This document shows, one piece after another, positions 1-9,265 of a stretch of 64,000 nt of DNA. This DNA is from Paenibacillus melissococcoides. Its GTDB lineage: Bacteria > Bacillota > Bacilli > Paenibacillales > Paenibacillaceae. Position 1 is the first letter of the stretch; each line of letters begins with the position of its first letter. The position numbers and the translations under genes are program-made. Below the pieces are notes generated by a model. That model worked only from the letters and a program-made list of their open reading frames with translations. It was not told the DNA's origin and did no database searches. Where the stretch lies: NCBI GenBank assembly GCA_944800085.1, contig CALYLO010000002.1:372001-436000 (forward strand), read 5' to 3'.

Positions 1-66
1 GCCTGCTGGCCGCTCTTCCCACGGCATGTTCGGGATATCCGGACCGAGAATCTTCAATTGGCTCAT
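1..66 (-). CDS. GH130 mannoside phosphorylase, N-terminal fragment (runs off window)
   Basis: Only the first 22 codons are inside the window. They begin MSQLKILGPDIPNMPWEERP, which I recognise as the conserved start of GH130 beta-1,4-mannooligosaccharide/mannosyl-glucose phosphorylases. Such enzymes cleave beta-mannosides with phosphate in the cytoplasm to give mannose 1-phosphate. The start is supported by an AGGAG sequence about seven bases upstream. The gene lies downstream of, and in the same direction as, the LacI-type regulator, and a palindromic operator at 356-383 lies between the two. It is the best clue that the transporter at 1.7-10.8 kb imports mannosides. The family call rests on a short stretch, so the exact substrate cannot be given. 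Confidence 0.7.
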   Translation of the reverse strand, partial: MSQLKILGPDIPNMPWEERPAG

Positions 67-355
67 GATGTGACTCCTCACTTTGCAAATAATGTCATGA
101 TGAAATATTGTACAGCGTGGATAGACATGCACCTTCAGGCCGGCGAAGCTCTCCAGCCCCTCCCTTACAGTCTGGGCAGGAAGGACCCATCATGGACCTG
201 GGCGGTCACCACCTGCTGCCGGCGAATGCCGCTGCGCCGAAAAATGGCCCAGGACATAACGCCCTTTTCCTACATCCAGAGTAATCGAGACTTGGCATAA
301 TGTCAAGTTGATAATGTGCATTTTACATCTAAAATCCTACAAAACCATCTGATTT

Positions 356-383
356 AACTTACATTTTAAAATGAATGTAAGTT
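356..383. promoter_or_regulatory. LacI-type operator 1, upstream of the GH130 gene
   Basis: This is a perfect 10-bp inverted repeat, AACTTACATT and AATGTAAGTT, with an 8-bp spacer. A further TTACATT half-site follows immediately at 383-389. The same half-site recurs in the palindrome at 1546-1574, and both flank the LacI-type gene, so both are probably bound by its product. The rest of 67-441 shows no convincing gene and is best read as the leader and promoter of the GH130 gene. Confidence 0.65.
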
Positions 384-441
384 TACATTTGAAAGCATGC
401 AGGGAGAGAGGGGGCCAGTGCCGATCACTGGGGAGGCGGGC

Positions 442-1473
442 TTACGACTCCCGCCACATCATCTCGACGTCGAGCCGGATCATCTCGTGCGGCCGCTTCG
501 GATGATCCATTCTCCATACGATCTGGTCGCCTGCCCGCATGCCCATTTCCTCCTTGGGGACATGCACGGTCGTCAGGGGCGGCTGCACCAGTATCGATTC
601 CGCGATATTGTCGAAGCCGGTCAACGCGATATCGCCCGGAATGCTGAGCCCCGCTTGGCGTATAATCGTCATAATCTCAAGCGCGATAGCGTCGTTCACG
701 CAGACGAAGGCAGTCGGCTTCCGCTTCATGGCGTGGAAGGCTTCCCGCAGCTCCGCCTCCGTGTAATAATGGCGCTGCATGCGGTTGATGATGCAGTACT
801 CCTCATCCGCTTCCATCCCGTGCTCGCTCAAGGCGAGCTGGAAGCCTTCCCAGCGCTCGCGGTAGCTCAGGCACGAGCCGATATCTCCCACGAAGCCGAT
901 ATTCCGGTGGCCCTGCTCGATAAGCTTGCTCGTCAGCTTATGCACGCTGTGCTTGTTGTCGGCCAGCAAAATATCGCATTTCAAATCGCCGGGCTTATAA
1001 TCGGCATGGGTATCGATGAACAGGGATGCCGTTCCGGTAGATGCGATCATCTCATAGTATTCGCGGAGGAACGGCCCGATCGTGATGACCCCCGCCGGCT
1101 TCTGCTGGTGAAAGAGCCCCGGAAGGAGAAGCTGGCGCTCTTCCTCCATATCGACGATGGTCATCGTCAACGTGGAGCCGGCTTCCTTCAGCGTCGTATT
1201 CAGCCCCTTCAAGAAGGACATCCAATAAGGGTTGCCCATATAGTCCGAATGGGTCAGCAGAGCGACAAGCCGGTTCTCCGCGGCGTAACCCTCGGATGTG
1301 GCCAGCTCATGATGAATCTTCATATAACCGAGCTCGACCGCCTTTTGCAGGACGCGCCGCTTCGTGTCTTCGCGCAGACCGGGGTCGTTGTTCAGCGCCT
1401 TGGATACGGTGTTGCGGGACAGGCCCAAGGCGTCGGCGATATGCTGCTGAGTAACTTTCGTTTTATGTGACAT
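442..1473 (-). CDS. LacI-family transcriptional regulator
   Basis: This 343-residue protein has an N-terminal LacI helix-turn-helix (residues about 6-30, QQHIADALGLSRNTVSKAL) and a periplasmic-binding-protein-like effector domain (about 60-340). It should be a cytoplasmic dimeric repressor whose binding is relieved by a sugar. The recognition helix reads SRNTVSKAL rather than the common S-x-x-TVSRVL, which fits the atypical operators beside it: separated TTACATT/AATGTAA arms rather than a compact CG-centred palindrome. The start has a GGAG about ten bases upstream. The gene is divergent from the binding-protein operon and precedes the GH130 gene, so control of both units and of itself is likely. 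The effector, perhaps a mannoside, is inference. Confidence 0.9.
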   Translation of the reverse strand: MSHKTKVTQQHIADALGLSRNTVSKALNNDPGLREDTKRRVLQKAVELGYMKIHHELATSEGYAAENRLVALLTHSDYMGNPYWMSFLKGLNTTLKEAGSTLTMTIVDMEEERQLLLPGLFHQQKPAGVITIGPFLREYYEMIASTGTASLFIDTHADYKPGDLKCDILLADNKHSVHKLTSKLIEQGHRNIGFVGDIGSCLSYRERWEGFQLALSEHGMEADEEYCIINRMQRHYYTEAELREAFHAMKRKPTAFVCVNDAIALEIMTIIRQAGLSIPGDIALTGFDNIAESILVQPPLTTVHVPKEEMGMRAGDQIVWRMDHPKRPHEMIRLDVEMMWRES

Positions 1474-1535
1474 GGGTTCATCGCTCCGATTCGTGGTGGT
1501 TGCTCCTAGTTTCGTACTCTAAAGTGTATAGTATC

Positions 1536-1563
1536 AGTATAATTTAACTTTACATTCTTGACA
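1536..1563 (-). promoter_or_regulatory. Probable sigma-A promoter of the LacI-type gene
   Basis: On the minus strand TTGTCA (1563-1558) is followed after 16 bp by TATACT (1541-1536). The -35 lies in the centre of the operator at 1546-1574, so repressor bound there should block the gene's own transcription. Confidence 0.5.
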
Positions 1564-1574
1564 AATGTAAAGTT
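1546..1574. promoter_or_regulatory. LacI-type operator 2, between regulator and transporter operon
   Basis: This is a perfect 11-bp inverted repeat, AACTTTACATT and AATGTAAAGTT, around a 7-bp spacer. It shares the TTACATT core with the palindrome at 356-383. It lies in the divergent interval between the LacI-type gene and the lipoprotein gene and overlaps the likely promoter of the regulator. Confidence 0.75.
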
Positions 1575-1764
1575 GCAAGTAGGGGGTAAGCGTTGAAGAT
1601 GGATCATTTCCACCGGGCAGGCGGGCCGCTTGAAACGGTTGGCGGAAGAAGAGTAGAATAAGCTTTGGACAAGGGTCTATCAGAACATACATACTGATAG
1701 GCCCTTTTTGTATATATTGCGGCATGGAGCCGTGAACTTCAGCATCAGGGAAGGAGAGAGAGGA

Positions 1765-3408
1765 GTGCAGAAGTATAAGGGAACAACGATGGCAAAGAAA
1801 TTGTTGAATGCGCTTACAACCATGGTAATGCCGATGTGCGCCAGATGGAGGTCCATCTTGGCCGCCGCGACATGCTGTTCGTTGGCGCTGTCGCTCGCCG
1901 GCTGCCATCCGTCCAACGTGGATTGGATAAAGTCCGAGCGGGATCGAACGGGTCCCTCAATCACGATCGTGCTGAACAGTCTCGGGATCAAGTTCCCCGA
2001 GCCGTGGACAGACAATGATAACCCGTATTTGTCGTATATCGAGGACGAGACGGGGCTCCAGGTGGAGGTCATTATCCCTCCGTGGCACCGGTACGAGGAT
2101 CGGGTCGGCGTAATGATGATGTCGAGCCATACGCCTGATCTGATCAGCATTTCCGATCCGAATTGGGTCTCGCATTATGCGCGCAAGCAGATGCTGGCTC
2201 CGCTCGATCAATTAATTGAGCGGTATGCTCCGCAGCTCAAAGAACGGATTCCCGCCGAAGTGTGGGAGCAGGTATCTTTTAACGGCCAAGTATATGCCAT
2301 TCCGAGTCTGAACGAAGCGAAGGGACTGGAAATGATGTACATCCGCAAAGATTGGCTGGACCGTCTTGGCCTCGCGCCGCCTAAGACGCTTGAGGAGATC
2401 GTCGCTGTGCTGCGGGCTTTTGCCGCATTCGATCCGGAGGGCAATGGCATTCGCAATCCATACGGCACCAGCTTTTTTGAGGATTTCGGGCGCTCCTCCC
2501 CGTGGTTCGGCGCATTCGGCGTGCAGTTGAATCAGTGGGTAGAGCGTGACGGCAAGCTCGTCTATTCCAATATTTTGCCGGAAATGAAAGACGCCCTCGC
2601 CTTCCTGCGCGGACTGGTGGCGGAGGGGCTCGTCGATCCGCTGTTCCCGATTCAGACGCAGCGGGGGCTGGAGCGGCAAGTGATCGACGGGCGGCTCGGG
2701 CTGTTCACCGGGACATGGTATGACACCCGCGGCGTCCTGGAGAAAAGCGCGGCGCGCGACCCGCAAGCGGAATGGATCACGCTCCCGTATCCGCAAGGAC
2801 CCGGCGGGGCCGGCACGTACGGACTGCCGACGGTGCGTTCCTATCAAGTGATTCCGGCCGCGAGTCCGCATGCGGTCGAAGTGCTGCAGCTGTTGAATTT
2901 CATTGCCGGCGAGGGGAGGGACACGCTGAAGTTCGGCTTCGAAGGAGAAGTGTGGGCATGGAAGGATGGCAGGCGAGTGACGAACATGGGCATGCATAAC
3001 CGGGATCATTACCGGGGCCTGTACGCCAATCTGGCCGATATTCCCGAGAGCGGGTACATCCGCAGCCGGCTGGATTCGCTGGGCTTGCATTATCGCCTGT
3101 ACGATAACCTTCAGCATATTTCTCCACATGTGATGCCGAACGCTTTTCGGTCGCTTCCGACCCCGGCGATGACCCGCTATGCGCCGATGCTGGCGAAAAA
3201 GAACGATCGGCTGATCGAGATTGTGCTTGGCGAGCGGCCGCTGGATGATTTCGATGCGTACGCGGCCGAGTGGCTGGCCGAAGGCGGGGAAGAGATGTCG
3301 AACGAGGCGAATGCGTGGTATCAGTTCAGCCGGAATCAGGCGAAGCGCGAAGCGGTACGTGATGTATCCGGTCCTTTGCGGGAAGGGAGTGACCCCCATG
3401 CTCCGTGA
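1765..3408 (+). CDS. Extracellular solute-binding lipoprotein (ABC transporter)
   Basis: This large secreted lipoprotein of about 547 residues has a lysine/arginine-containing N-region, a hydrophobic core and the lipobox SLAGC, so it should be anchored outside the membrane by a diacylglyceryl cysteine. The remainder resembles family 1 sugar-binding proteins of the Paenibacillus LplA type, for example YAIPSLNEAKGLEMMYIRKD and LDRLGLAPPKTLEEI. I chose GTG at 1765 because AAGGAG lies eight bases upstream; ATG at 1789 with a weaker AAGG is the alternative. It overlaps the kinase gene by 11 bp, so the two are cotranscribed. It may serve as sensor partner of the kinase or as a second substrate-binding protein. 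The ligand is unknown; a mannoside is plausible from the GH130 neighbour. Confidence 0.85.
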   Translation: MQKYKGTTMAKKLLNALTTMVMPMCARWRSILAAATCCSLALSLAGCHPSNVDWIKSERDRTGPSITIVLNSLGIKFPEPWTDNDNPYLSYIEDETGLQVEVIIPPWHRYEDRVGVMMMSSHTPDLISISDPNWVSHYARKQMLAPLDQLIERYAPQLKERIPAEVWEQVSFNGQVYAIPSLNEAKGLEMMYIRKDWLDRLGLAPPKTLEEIVAVLRAFAAFDPEGNGIRNPYGTSFFEDFGRSSPWFGAFGVQLNQWVERDGKLVYSNILPEMKDALAFLRGLVAEGLVDPLFPIQTQRGLERQVIDGRLGLFTGTWYDTRGVLEKSAARDPQAEWITLPYPQGPGGAGTYGLPTVRSYQVIPAASPHAVEVLQLLNFIAGEGRDTLKFGFEGEVWAWKDGRRVTNMGMHNRDHYRGLYANLADIPESGYIRSRLDSLGLHYRLYDNLQHISPHVMPNAFRSLPTPAMTRYAPMLAKKNDRLIEIVLGERPLDDFDAYAAEWLAEGGEEMSNEANAWYQFSRNQAKREAVRDVSGPLREGSDPHAP

Positions 3409-5215
3409 GCTTTCTAATCGGTTCCGCCAACGCATTCAGTGGCGCTTGACCGTTTATTTCGTTCTCATTCTCGTTCCGCTGGCGCTTACCGGGTGGTTCT
3501 CGAATGAGCGCTCGCAGCAATTGCTGCTGTCCGAGACGACGGCGCGGACGGAGAGCGCAATGCAGGCACTGATGGACAATATCGAGCTCGTGCTGCAAAA
3601 CGTAGAGGAAGTGTCGGCCATGCTGTCGACCGATCCGGAGATTATCGCGGCGCTGAATCAAGCCAATCGCATGCTGGGAGCGCGGGAGGTGATGGCCTTT
3701 GCCCGCATGAAGCGCCAGTTCTCCGATTTCCTGTCCATTCATCCGATGTTCTCCCAGATTGCCGTGTATCATGATCATTCCAATGCGGTCATCTCTACGG
3801 CGCATGGCGTACTGCCTGTCGATCGCGCGAATGAGCGCATCTGGCTGCGGCAGACGCTGAACGGGATGGGGACGGGCATTGTATTCATGCAGCCGGACGA
3901 ACGCATCGGCGGAGGCAAGCCGTTCGGTCAAGTATTCGGTGTCGACAGTCTGGCCGTGGTGCGATCGATGGATATTTATAATCTGGATCGGGAACGGCAT
4001 GCGCTCATTATTAGCCTGAATACGGCGCGTTTGCAGCAATATATCCGCTCTCTTCTGCCCTCGGCCCAGTCCGAGCTGCATCTGTATACGGCCGATGGGA
4101 AATGGGTCGCGGGGACAGGCAGGCAGCCCGAATCGCTTGACAGCTACGCCACGCATGCCGAGGAGGGCGATCAAGTGCTGATCCGCGCGGTATCGCCCTA
4201 TTACGGCTGGACTCTGACGCTGGCTCAGCCCAAAAGCGAAATCTTCGCGCAATCCTACAAGCTGGAGCATTATGCCGTCTTCATCATCGCGCTCAGCATT
4301 GTGCTTGCGGTTCTTATGGCTTTCAGCATTTATACCGGCATCGCCGCGCCGCTGCGGAAGCTTGCCCGCGGCATGCGGGCGATAACCGGCGGCAATCTGG
4401 ACGTGCGGCTCGAATCGGATCGGCGGGACGAGTTCGGCATTGTGACGGATCTGTTCAATCAGATGGCCTCGAAGCAGCAGCATCTCATTCGGGACCATTA
4501 TGAGCAGAGTCTGAGGCTGGCCAATACCGAATTGAAGCTGCTCCAGTCGCAGATTCATCCCCATTTCCTCTACAACACGTTGGACTCTATCTATTGGATG
4601 GCGCAGCAATCCGAGGCGGAGGATATCGCGGAGATGGTCCTGAATCTGTCCCGCTTTTTCCGGCTCAGCCTCAGCAAGGGCAAGGATGTGCTCACCGTCA
4701 AGGAAAGCCTGGAGCATCTGCATGTGTATATCCGCATTCAGCAGTTGCGGTTCATGGATCAATTCCGGGTCGAGTACGACATCGACCCGCAGACGGAGCC
4801 GCTGCCCATCGTCAAGCTGCTCGTGCAGCCCATCGTCGAGAACGCGATTATCCACGGCGTGGAGAAATCGGGGCGGGAGGCGGTGCTGCGCGTAGCGACG
4901 CGGCTGGAGGACAGCGGAACGCGGCCAGCGCTGGTCATCGCGGTAACCGACTCGGGCGCGGGAATGACGGCCGCGGCGGGGGAGCGGCTGCAGCGGGAGC
5001 TGTCGGAGGTGCTGCGGCAGCCCGATCGGCATCAGGCGCAGCCGGATGGGCACGCGGGCGCGGGCTACGGGTTAAGGAATGTCGCGGCACGCATGCGCCT
5101 GAATTACGGCCCGCAAGCCGACATCCGCGTAGACAGCGTTCCTGGAGAGGGCACGTCTGTCACGCTCGTCCTGCCGCTGGGAGCGCCGAACGAGACGGCG
5201 CTGCGCACGGGATAA
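3398..5215 (+). CDS. YesM-type sensor histidine kinase
   Basis: This is a 605-residue membrane kinase. It has a first transmembrane segment near residues 17-37, an extracellular sensor domain, a second transmembrane segment near 291-313, a HAMP linker, a His_kinase domain with QIHPHFLYNTLDS (phospho-acceptor His about residue 387), and a C-terminal ATPase domain with IVENAIIHGVEK and GAGYGLRNV motifs. It should sense a carbohydrate signal outside the cell and phosphorylate the response regulator encoded next. ATG at 3398 follows GGAAGGGAG and overlaps the lipoprotein gene. All motifs look intact, although its partner regulator is interrupted by a stop codon. Confidence 0.92.
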   Translation: MLRELSNRFRQRIQWRLTVYFVLILVPLALTGWFSNERSQQLLLSETTARTESAMQALMDNIELVLQNVEEVSAMLSTDPEIIAALNQANRMLGAREVMAFARMKRQFSDFLSIHPMFSQIAVYHDHSNAVISTAHGVLPVDRANERIWLRQTLNGMGTGIVFMQPDERIGGGKPFGQVFGVDSLAVVRSMDIYNLDRERHALIISLNTARLQQYIRSLLPSAQSELHLYTADGKWVAGTGRQPESLDSYATHAEEGDQVLIRAVSPYYGWTLTLAQPKSEIFAQSYKLEHYAVFIIALSIVLAVLMAFSIYTGIAAPLRKLARGMRAITGGNLDVRLESDRRDEFGIVTDLFNQMASKQQHLIRDHYEQSLRLANTELKLLQSQIHPHFLYNTLDSIYWMAQQSEAEDIAEMVLNLSRFFRLSLSKGKDVLTVKESLEHLHVYIRIQQLRFMDQFRVEYDIDPQTEPLPIVKLLVQPIVENAIIHGVEKSGREAVLRVATRLEDSGTRPALVIAVTDSGAGMTAAAGERLQRELSEVLRQPDRHQAQPDGHAGAGYGLRNVAARMRLNYGPQADIRVDSVPGEGTSVTLVLPLGAPNETALRTG

Positions 5216-5380
5216 GGCTTGCTGCCAGGACGATGGACCTGGGGTAAGAAATGGCGCCGAAATCTTCGGCAAGGTGTTTTACTGGAAAGGCGTTCTAAAG
5301 GTTGCAATGACTTTTCACCTGAACGGTGGGGATTATCATTTATGATTTGGATTTTTGGGAAGAGGTCAGGAGGGAGCGGC

Positions 5381-7006
5381 ATGAATTTGTTAATCATCGA
5401 GGATGAACCGCGGCTTCGCCACAGCTTGACGGAGTTGATGCCATGGGAGCAGGCCGGCATAACCGGGGTGACGGCGGCCGCGACGGCGGAGGAAGGCAGG
5501 CGGTGGCTGCAAGTGAAGCGTCCAGACATTTTGCTCGTCGATATTCAGCTGCCGGACGGGAACGGCCTTGATCTGGCGCGGCAGGCGATGGTCTGGAATG
5601 CCGAGGTGAAGGCCATTATTTTGAGCGGCCATGATCACTTCCCGTATGCACAGGAGGCGCTCGCCCTGGGCGTCAAGCAATATTTGCTCAAGCCGGCGGG
5701 CCAGGATGCGATAATGACGGCGGTCGCGGAGGCGGTCGCGGAACGCCGCCTGGAGATTCAGCGCAAGCATGACTATGCTTCGCTGCGCCAGCAATGGCAG
5801 GCCCATCTGCCGGCGCTGCAGCAGCGCACGCTGCGCCTGGGCCTGGAGGGCGGCCTGCCTGCCGAGGCCTTCCGCCTGCGGATGGCGGAGTTGGGCATCG
5901 CGCTCCCTGCGGACGAGCGCTATGCGGTAATGGTGATGGAGCCCGATCCCGTGCCTCCTGAGCGGGCGCAGGCATTCGGGGAAGATCCCGCGTTGATCCA
6001 CTTTGCCGTCGGCCAGGTGGCCGAAGAGACGCTCCGCTCGATGGGAGCCCGCTCGGCCTTGATCTGCCGCGATGTCGATAAGCCGATCGCCATTCTGTTC
6101 CGGCATGCTCCCGGCGATGGCGGCACGGCGGACGGGGACGCGGTCATCGCCATCCATGCGATGGCGGGCGCGATGCTGGAGCATATCAAGACATCGCTCA
6201 AGCTGACGGCCAGCGCCGGCATCAGCTCGGCGCATGGAGGGCTGGAGGATGCGCCCCGCCTGTACAAGGAGGCGATGTTCGCGCTGGGCCAGCGGCTCGT
6301 GCACGGGGGCGACCTCGTCATCCCGTATCGCGAAGACGGGTTCGCTTCGCTGCCGGATGCGGCGGCCGTCCAGAGCGAGCGCTGGATGCGGGAGCTGGAT
6401 ATCGCCTAGAGCACCGGCGACGAGCGGCAGGCGTCAGCGGCGGCGGAGGCCTGGATCGGCGAGGTGTGCGCCATCGAGCAGGCCGAGGCGGTCAAAGAGC
6501 AGATGCTGCTGCTGCAGTCGTGGATCGTCACGTGGATGCACAAGCAGGGATGGTCGCTGCATGAGGTGATGCAGGAGGACGCGGAATCATTCCACCATGC
6601 GTCGGAGCTGCGCACGAAGCAGGAATGGAGCGAATGGATGCGGAGCGTGATTCGGCGCATTAGCGCGCAAGCCTGCCTGGTCAGGCGGCGCGGCGGCAAT
6701 CGGCTCGTGGCGGAAGTGAAGGAGCTGATCGAGCGGGAGCTTCAGGGCGAGCTGTCGCTGCAAGGGGTGGCGGACCGGCTGTTCATTAACGCCTCTTATT
6801 TGAGCCGGCTGTTCAAGCAGGAGATGGAGCAGCCGTTCTCGGCCTATGTGCTGGAGCGCCGCATGGAACGGGCCAAGGAGGCGCTCTTCCAGGGGAAACG
6901 GGTGTATGATGCCGCTCAAGCCGCGGGCTTCCGCGATGTCAGTTATTTTACGAAGGTGTTCCGAAAATATTGGGGCGTCACGCCGAGCGAATGGAAGCGG
7001 GGCTAG
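5381..7006 (+). pseudogene. AraC-type response regulator interrupted by an in-frame TAG
   Basis: The reading frame would encode 541 residues, the usual length of the Paenibacillus YesN-like family. It has an N-terminal receiver domain with phospho-acceptor Asp54 in LLVDIQLPDG and KQYLLKPA, a middle region, and a C-terminal AraC double helix-turn-helix (VADRLFINASYLSRLFK, AAQAAGFRDVSYFTKVF, GVTPSEW). A single TAG at 6407-6409 (codon 343) splits it, and the frame is open on both sides. A CAG-to-TAG transition would explain it. If real, a receiver fragment without DNA-binding domain is made; a GTG at 6464 might restart the C-terminal half, but I see no good ribosome site. ATG 5381 has AGGAGGGAG upstream. 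Readthrough or sequencing error remain possible. Confidence 0.85.
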
Positions 7007-7227
7007 CGGGGGGAAGCCGAAGGGACAGGAGTTCCGCCTACATAGCATCCGCCGATTCGTGGCCGCAGATCCCGAATGCTGCCCGCGCTGAACGGGCCAT
7101 AGCCATCAATTTACCAGAAGAAGTCATGGCTTTCCCGTTCTCCGGATGGCTGCCGTCCCTTACGCTAGTAATACAGCAATACATCACAGCTCTACGGGGT
7201 ACGGGCCGCAAGGAAGGAGGGAGGCCA

Positions 7228-8190
7228 ATGGAGATAAGACACGCGGATATCGCCGCCGCTCCGCGTCCGCAGAGGAAGCGTTACTGGCGCAAGCTGGGGA
7301 GCGACGTGCGCAAGGACTGGGACTTGTATATCGCGCTTTTGCCGGGCATCGCCTTTTTGCTCTTGTTCAAGTACACCCCGATGTACGGCGTCGTTATCGC
7401 CTTTCAGGATTTCAACATTTTCAGCGGCATCGCCGACAGCCCGTGGGTCGGGCTGCAGCATTTCGAGCGGCTGTTCCAGTCGCCGAAATTCGCGCAGGTG
7501 TTCTGGAATACGCTCATCATCTCGGTGATGAAGATCGTGATGCTGTTTCCGCTTCCGATTGTGCTGGCCATCCTGCTGAACGAGCTGACCAAAATGTGGT
7601 TCAAACGCCCGGTGCAGACGATTATTTACATGCCTCACTTCCTGTCCTGGGTTATCGTCAGCGGCATGTTCATGGATCTGCTGTCCATCAACGGAGGGCT
7701 TGTCAACCGGATGATTGAATGGTTCGGCGGAGAGCCGATCAAATTTTTCCTCGACAACGGCGTCTTCCGCTGGCTGCTCGTCGGCACGGCCGGCTGGAAG
7801 GAGGCGGGCTGGGGCACGATCGTCTATTTGGCGGCGCTGAGCTCCATCGATCCGCAGTTGTACGAGGCAGCCAAAATCGACGGGGCGAACAAGTTCCGCC
7901 AAATCTGGCATATTACGCTTCCGGGTCTGGTCCCGGTCATTTTGCTGATGTTCATCCTGCGGCTTGGCCATATGCTGGAGGCCGGCACCGAGCAGATTCT
8001 CGTGATGTACAATCCGGTCGTCTATAATGTCTCGGATGTCATCGGAACGTATGTGTACCGCACCGGGCTCGGCGAACAAAATTACAGCTTCTCGGCCGCG
8101 GTAGGACTGTTCGACTCCATTGTCGGCTTCATTCTGATCATCAGCGGGAATTACCTCAGCCGGCGCCTGCTCAACCGCGGCATCTGGTAG
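7228..8190 (+). CDS. ABC transporter permease, LplB type
   Basis: This 320-residue inner-membrane protein has about six transmembrane helices and the binding-protein-dependent transport EAA loop (YEAAKIDGANKFRQIWHITLPGL). The opening DWDLYIALLPGIAFLLLFKYTPMYGVVIAFQDFN is typical of the LplB/YtcP-linked family common in Paenibacillus. It should form the transmembrane channel with the permease encoded next. The start has a strong AAGGAGGGAGG site. No ATPase gene is present, as usual for these clusters, which share an MsmK-like ATPase encoded elsewhere. The gene itself is intact. Confidence 0.9.
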   Translation: MEIRHADIAAAPRPQRKRYWRKLGSDVRKDWDLYIALLPGIAFLLLFKYTPMYGVVIAFQDFNIFSGIADSPWVGLQHFERLFQSPKFAQVFWNTLIISVMKIVMLFPLPIVLAILLNELTKMWFKRPVQTIIYMPHFLSWVIVSGMFMDLLSINGGLVNRMIEWFGGEPIKFFLDNGVFRWLLVGTAGWKEAGWGTIVYLAALSSIDPQLYEAAKIDGANKFRQIWHITLPGLVPVILLMFILRLGHMLEAGTEQILVMYNPVVYNVSDVIGTYVYRTGLGEQNYSFSAAVGLFDSIVGFILIISGNYLSRRLLNRGIW

Positions 8191-8285
8191 AGGGCGACGC
8201 TGGCGGACGGTGCGGTTGAACGCCCGGGCGCGTCAGAACGGACGGCAGCCGCAGCGGGACGACAGCTGAAGAAAGGAGGACTGGC

Positions 8286-9206
8286 ATGAAAACCGGGCGA
8301 AAGACGAAAGGGGTGCGGACGGCGATCCGCATGTCGGCTGGGGAGCGCATCTTCCAGGCGCTGAACTATCTCTTTTTTGCCATCGTGTCCTGGACGACGC
8401 TGTTCCCGTTCCTCAACCTGCTCGCCAAATCGCTGAGCGGCGAAGAGGCCGTGGTGTCGGGACGGGTGTCGTTGTTCCCGGCCGATATTCAATTCGGCAC
8501 GTATGCGTACGTATTAAGCGACGCCAAATTCATGAACGCCTTCATGGTATCCGTTATCATCACGGTGGCGGGGACCGCCCTGGGGCTCGTCATGACGGCG
8601 ATGGCCGCCTATCCTCTGTCCAAGCCGCGGCTGCGCGGACGGAAGTTTTTCATTCTCATGTACGTGTTCACGATGCTGTTCAGCGGCGGCCTCATTCCGA
8701 CGTATCTGCTTATGCACCGGCTTAACCTCATCGATACGCTATGGGTGCTTTTTCTGCCGAGCATGATCAGCGTGTTCAATATGTTAATCATTAAAAATTA
8801 CTTCGAATCGCTTCCCGACGAACTGGAAGAGTCGGCCAAGATGGACGGGGCATCGAATCTGACGATCTTGTTCCGCATTACCGTTCCCTTGTCCTTGCCG
8901 GTGTTCGCCACGATTGCGCTCTTCTATGCGGTCGGCTTCTGGAACGATTATTTCGCTTCCATGATTTATATCAACTCTCCGGATTTGAAACCGCTTCAGT
9001 TGTATTTGAAGGAACTGTTGATTCACTCCAACATCACCTATCAGGATGGATGACATGTGCCGATTATCGATGCCGTCATGAACTCGACGCCGCAGGCGAT
9101 TCAAGCCGCTTCGATTCTGGTCGCGACCCTGCCGATCCTGCTCGTCTATCCATTTCTGCAGAAGTACTTCGTGAAAGGGGTGTTAATTGGCTCTGTTAAA
9201 GGTTAA
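8286..9206 (+). pseudogene. ABC transporter permease, YtcP type, interrupted by an in-frame TGA
   Basis: The full frame encodes 306 residues with six transmembrane helices and the EAA loop (LEESAKMDGASNLTILFRITVPL). A TGA at 9051-9053 (codon 256) interrupts it. The frame then continues with the family's conserved tail (VPIIDAVMN, PILLVYPFLQKYFVKGVLIGSVKG) to TAA at 9204-9206. The lost part holds the last transmembrane helix, so the truncated protein is probably inactive. TGA could come from CGA or TGG by one transition. AAGGAGG precedes the start. It is the second of three genes in this operon with one nonsense codon. Confidence 0.85.
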
Positions 9207-9265
9207 TCGCGTTAATGAAGGTCTAGGCACGTATGCGTGCGCAAAAGAACAAAAAGAACGGGGGA

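Noticed and set aside
58..300. 80-residue plus-strand open frame
   Set aside because: No ribosome site, no recognisable family, and it overlaps the promoter/leader of the GH130 gene on the other strand.
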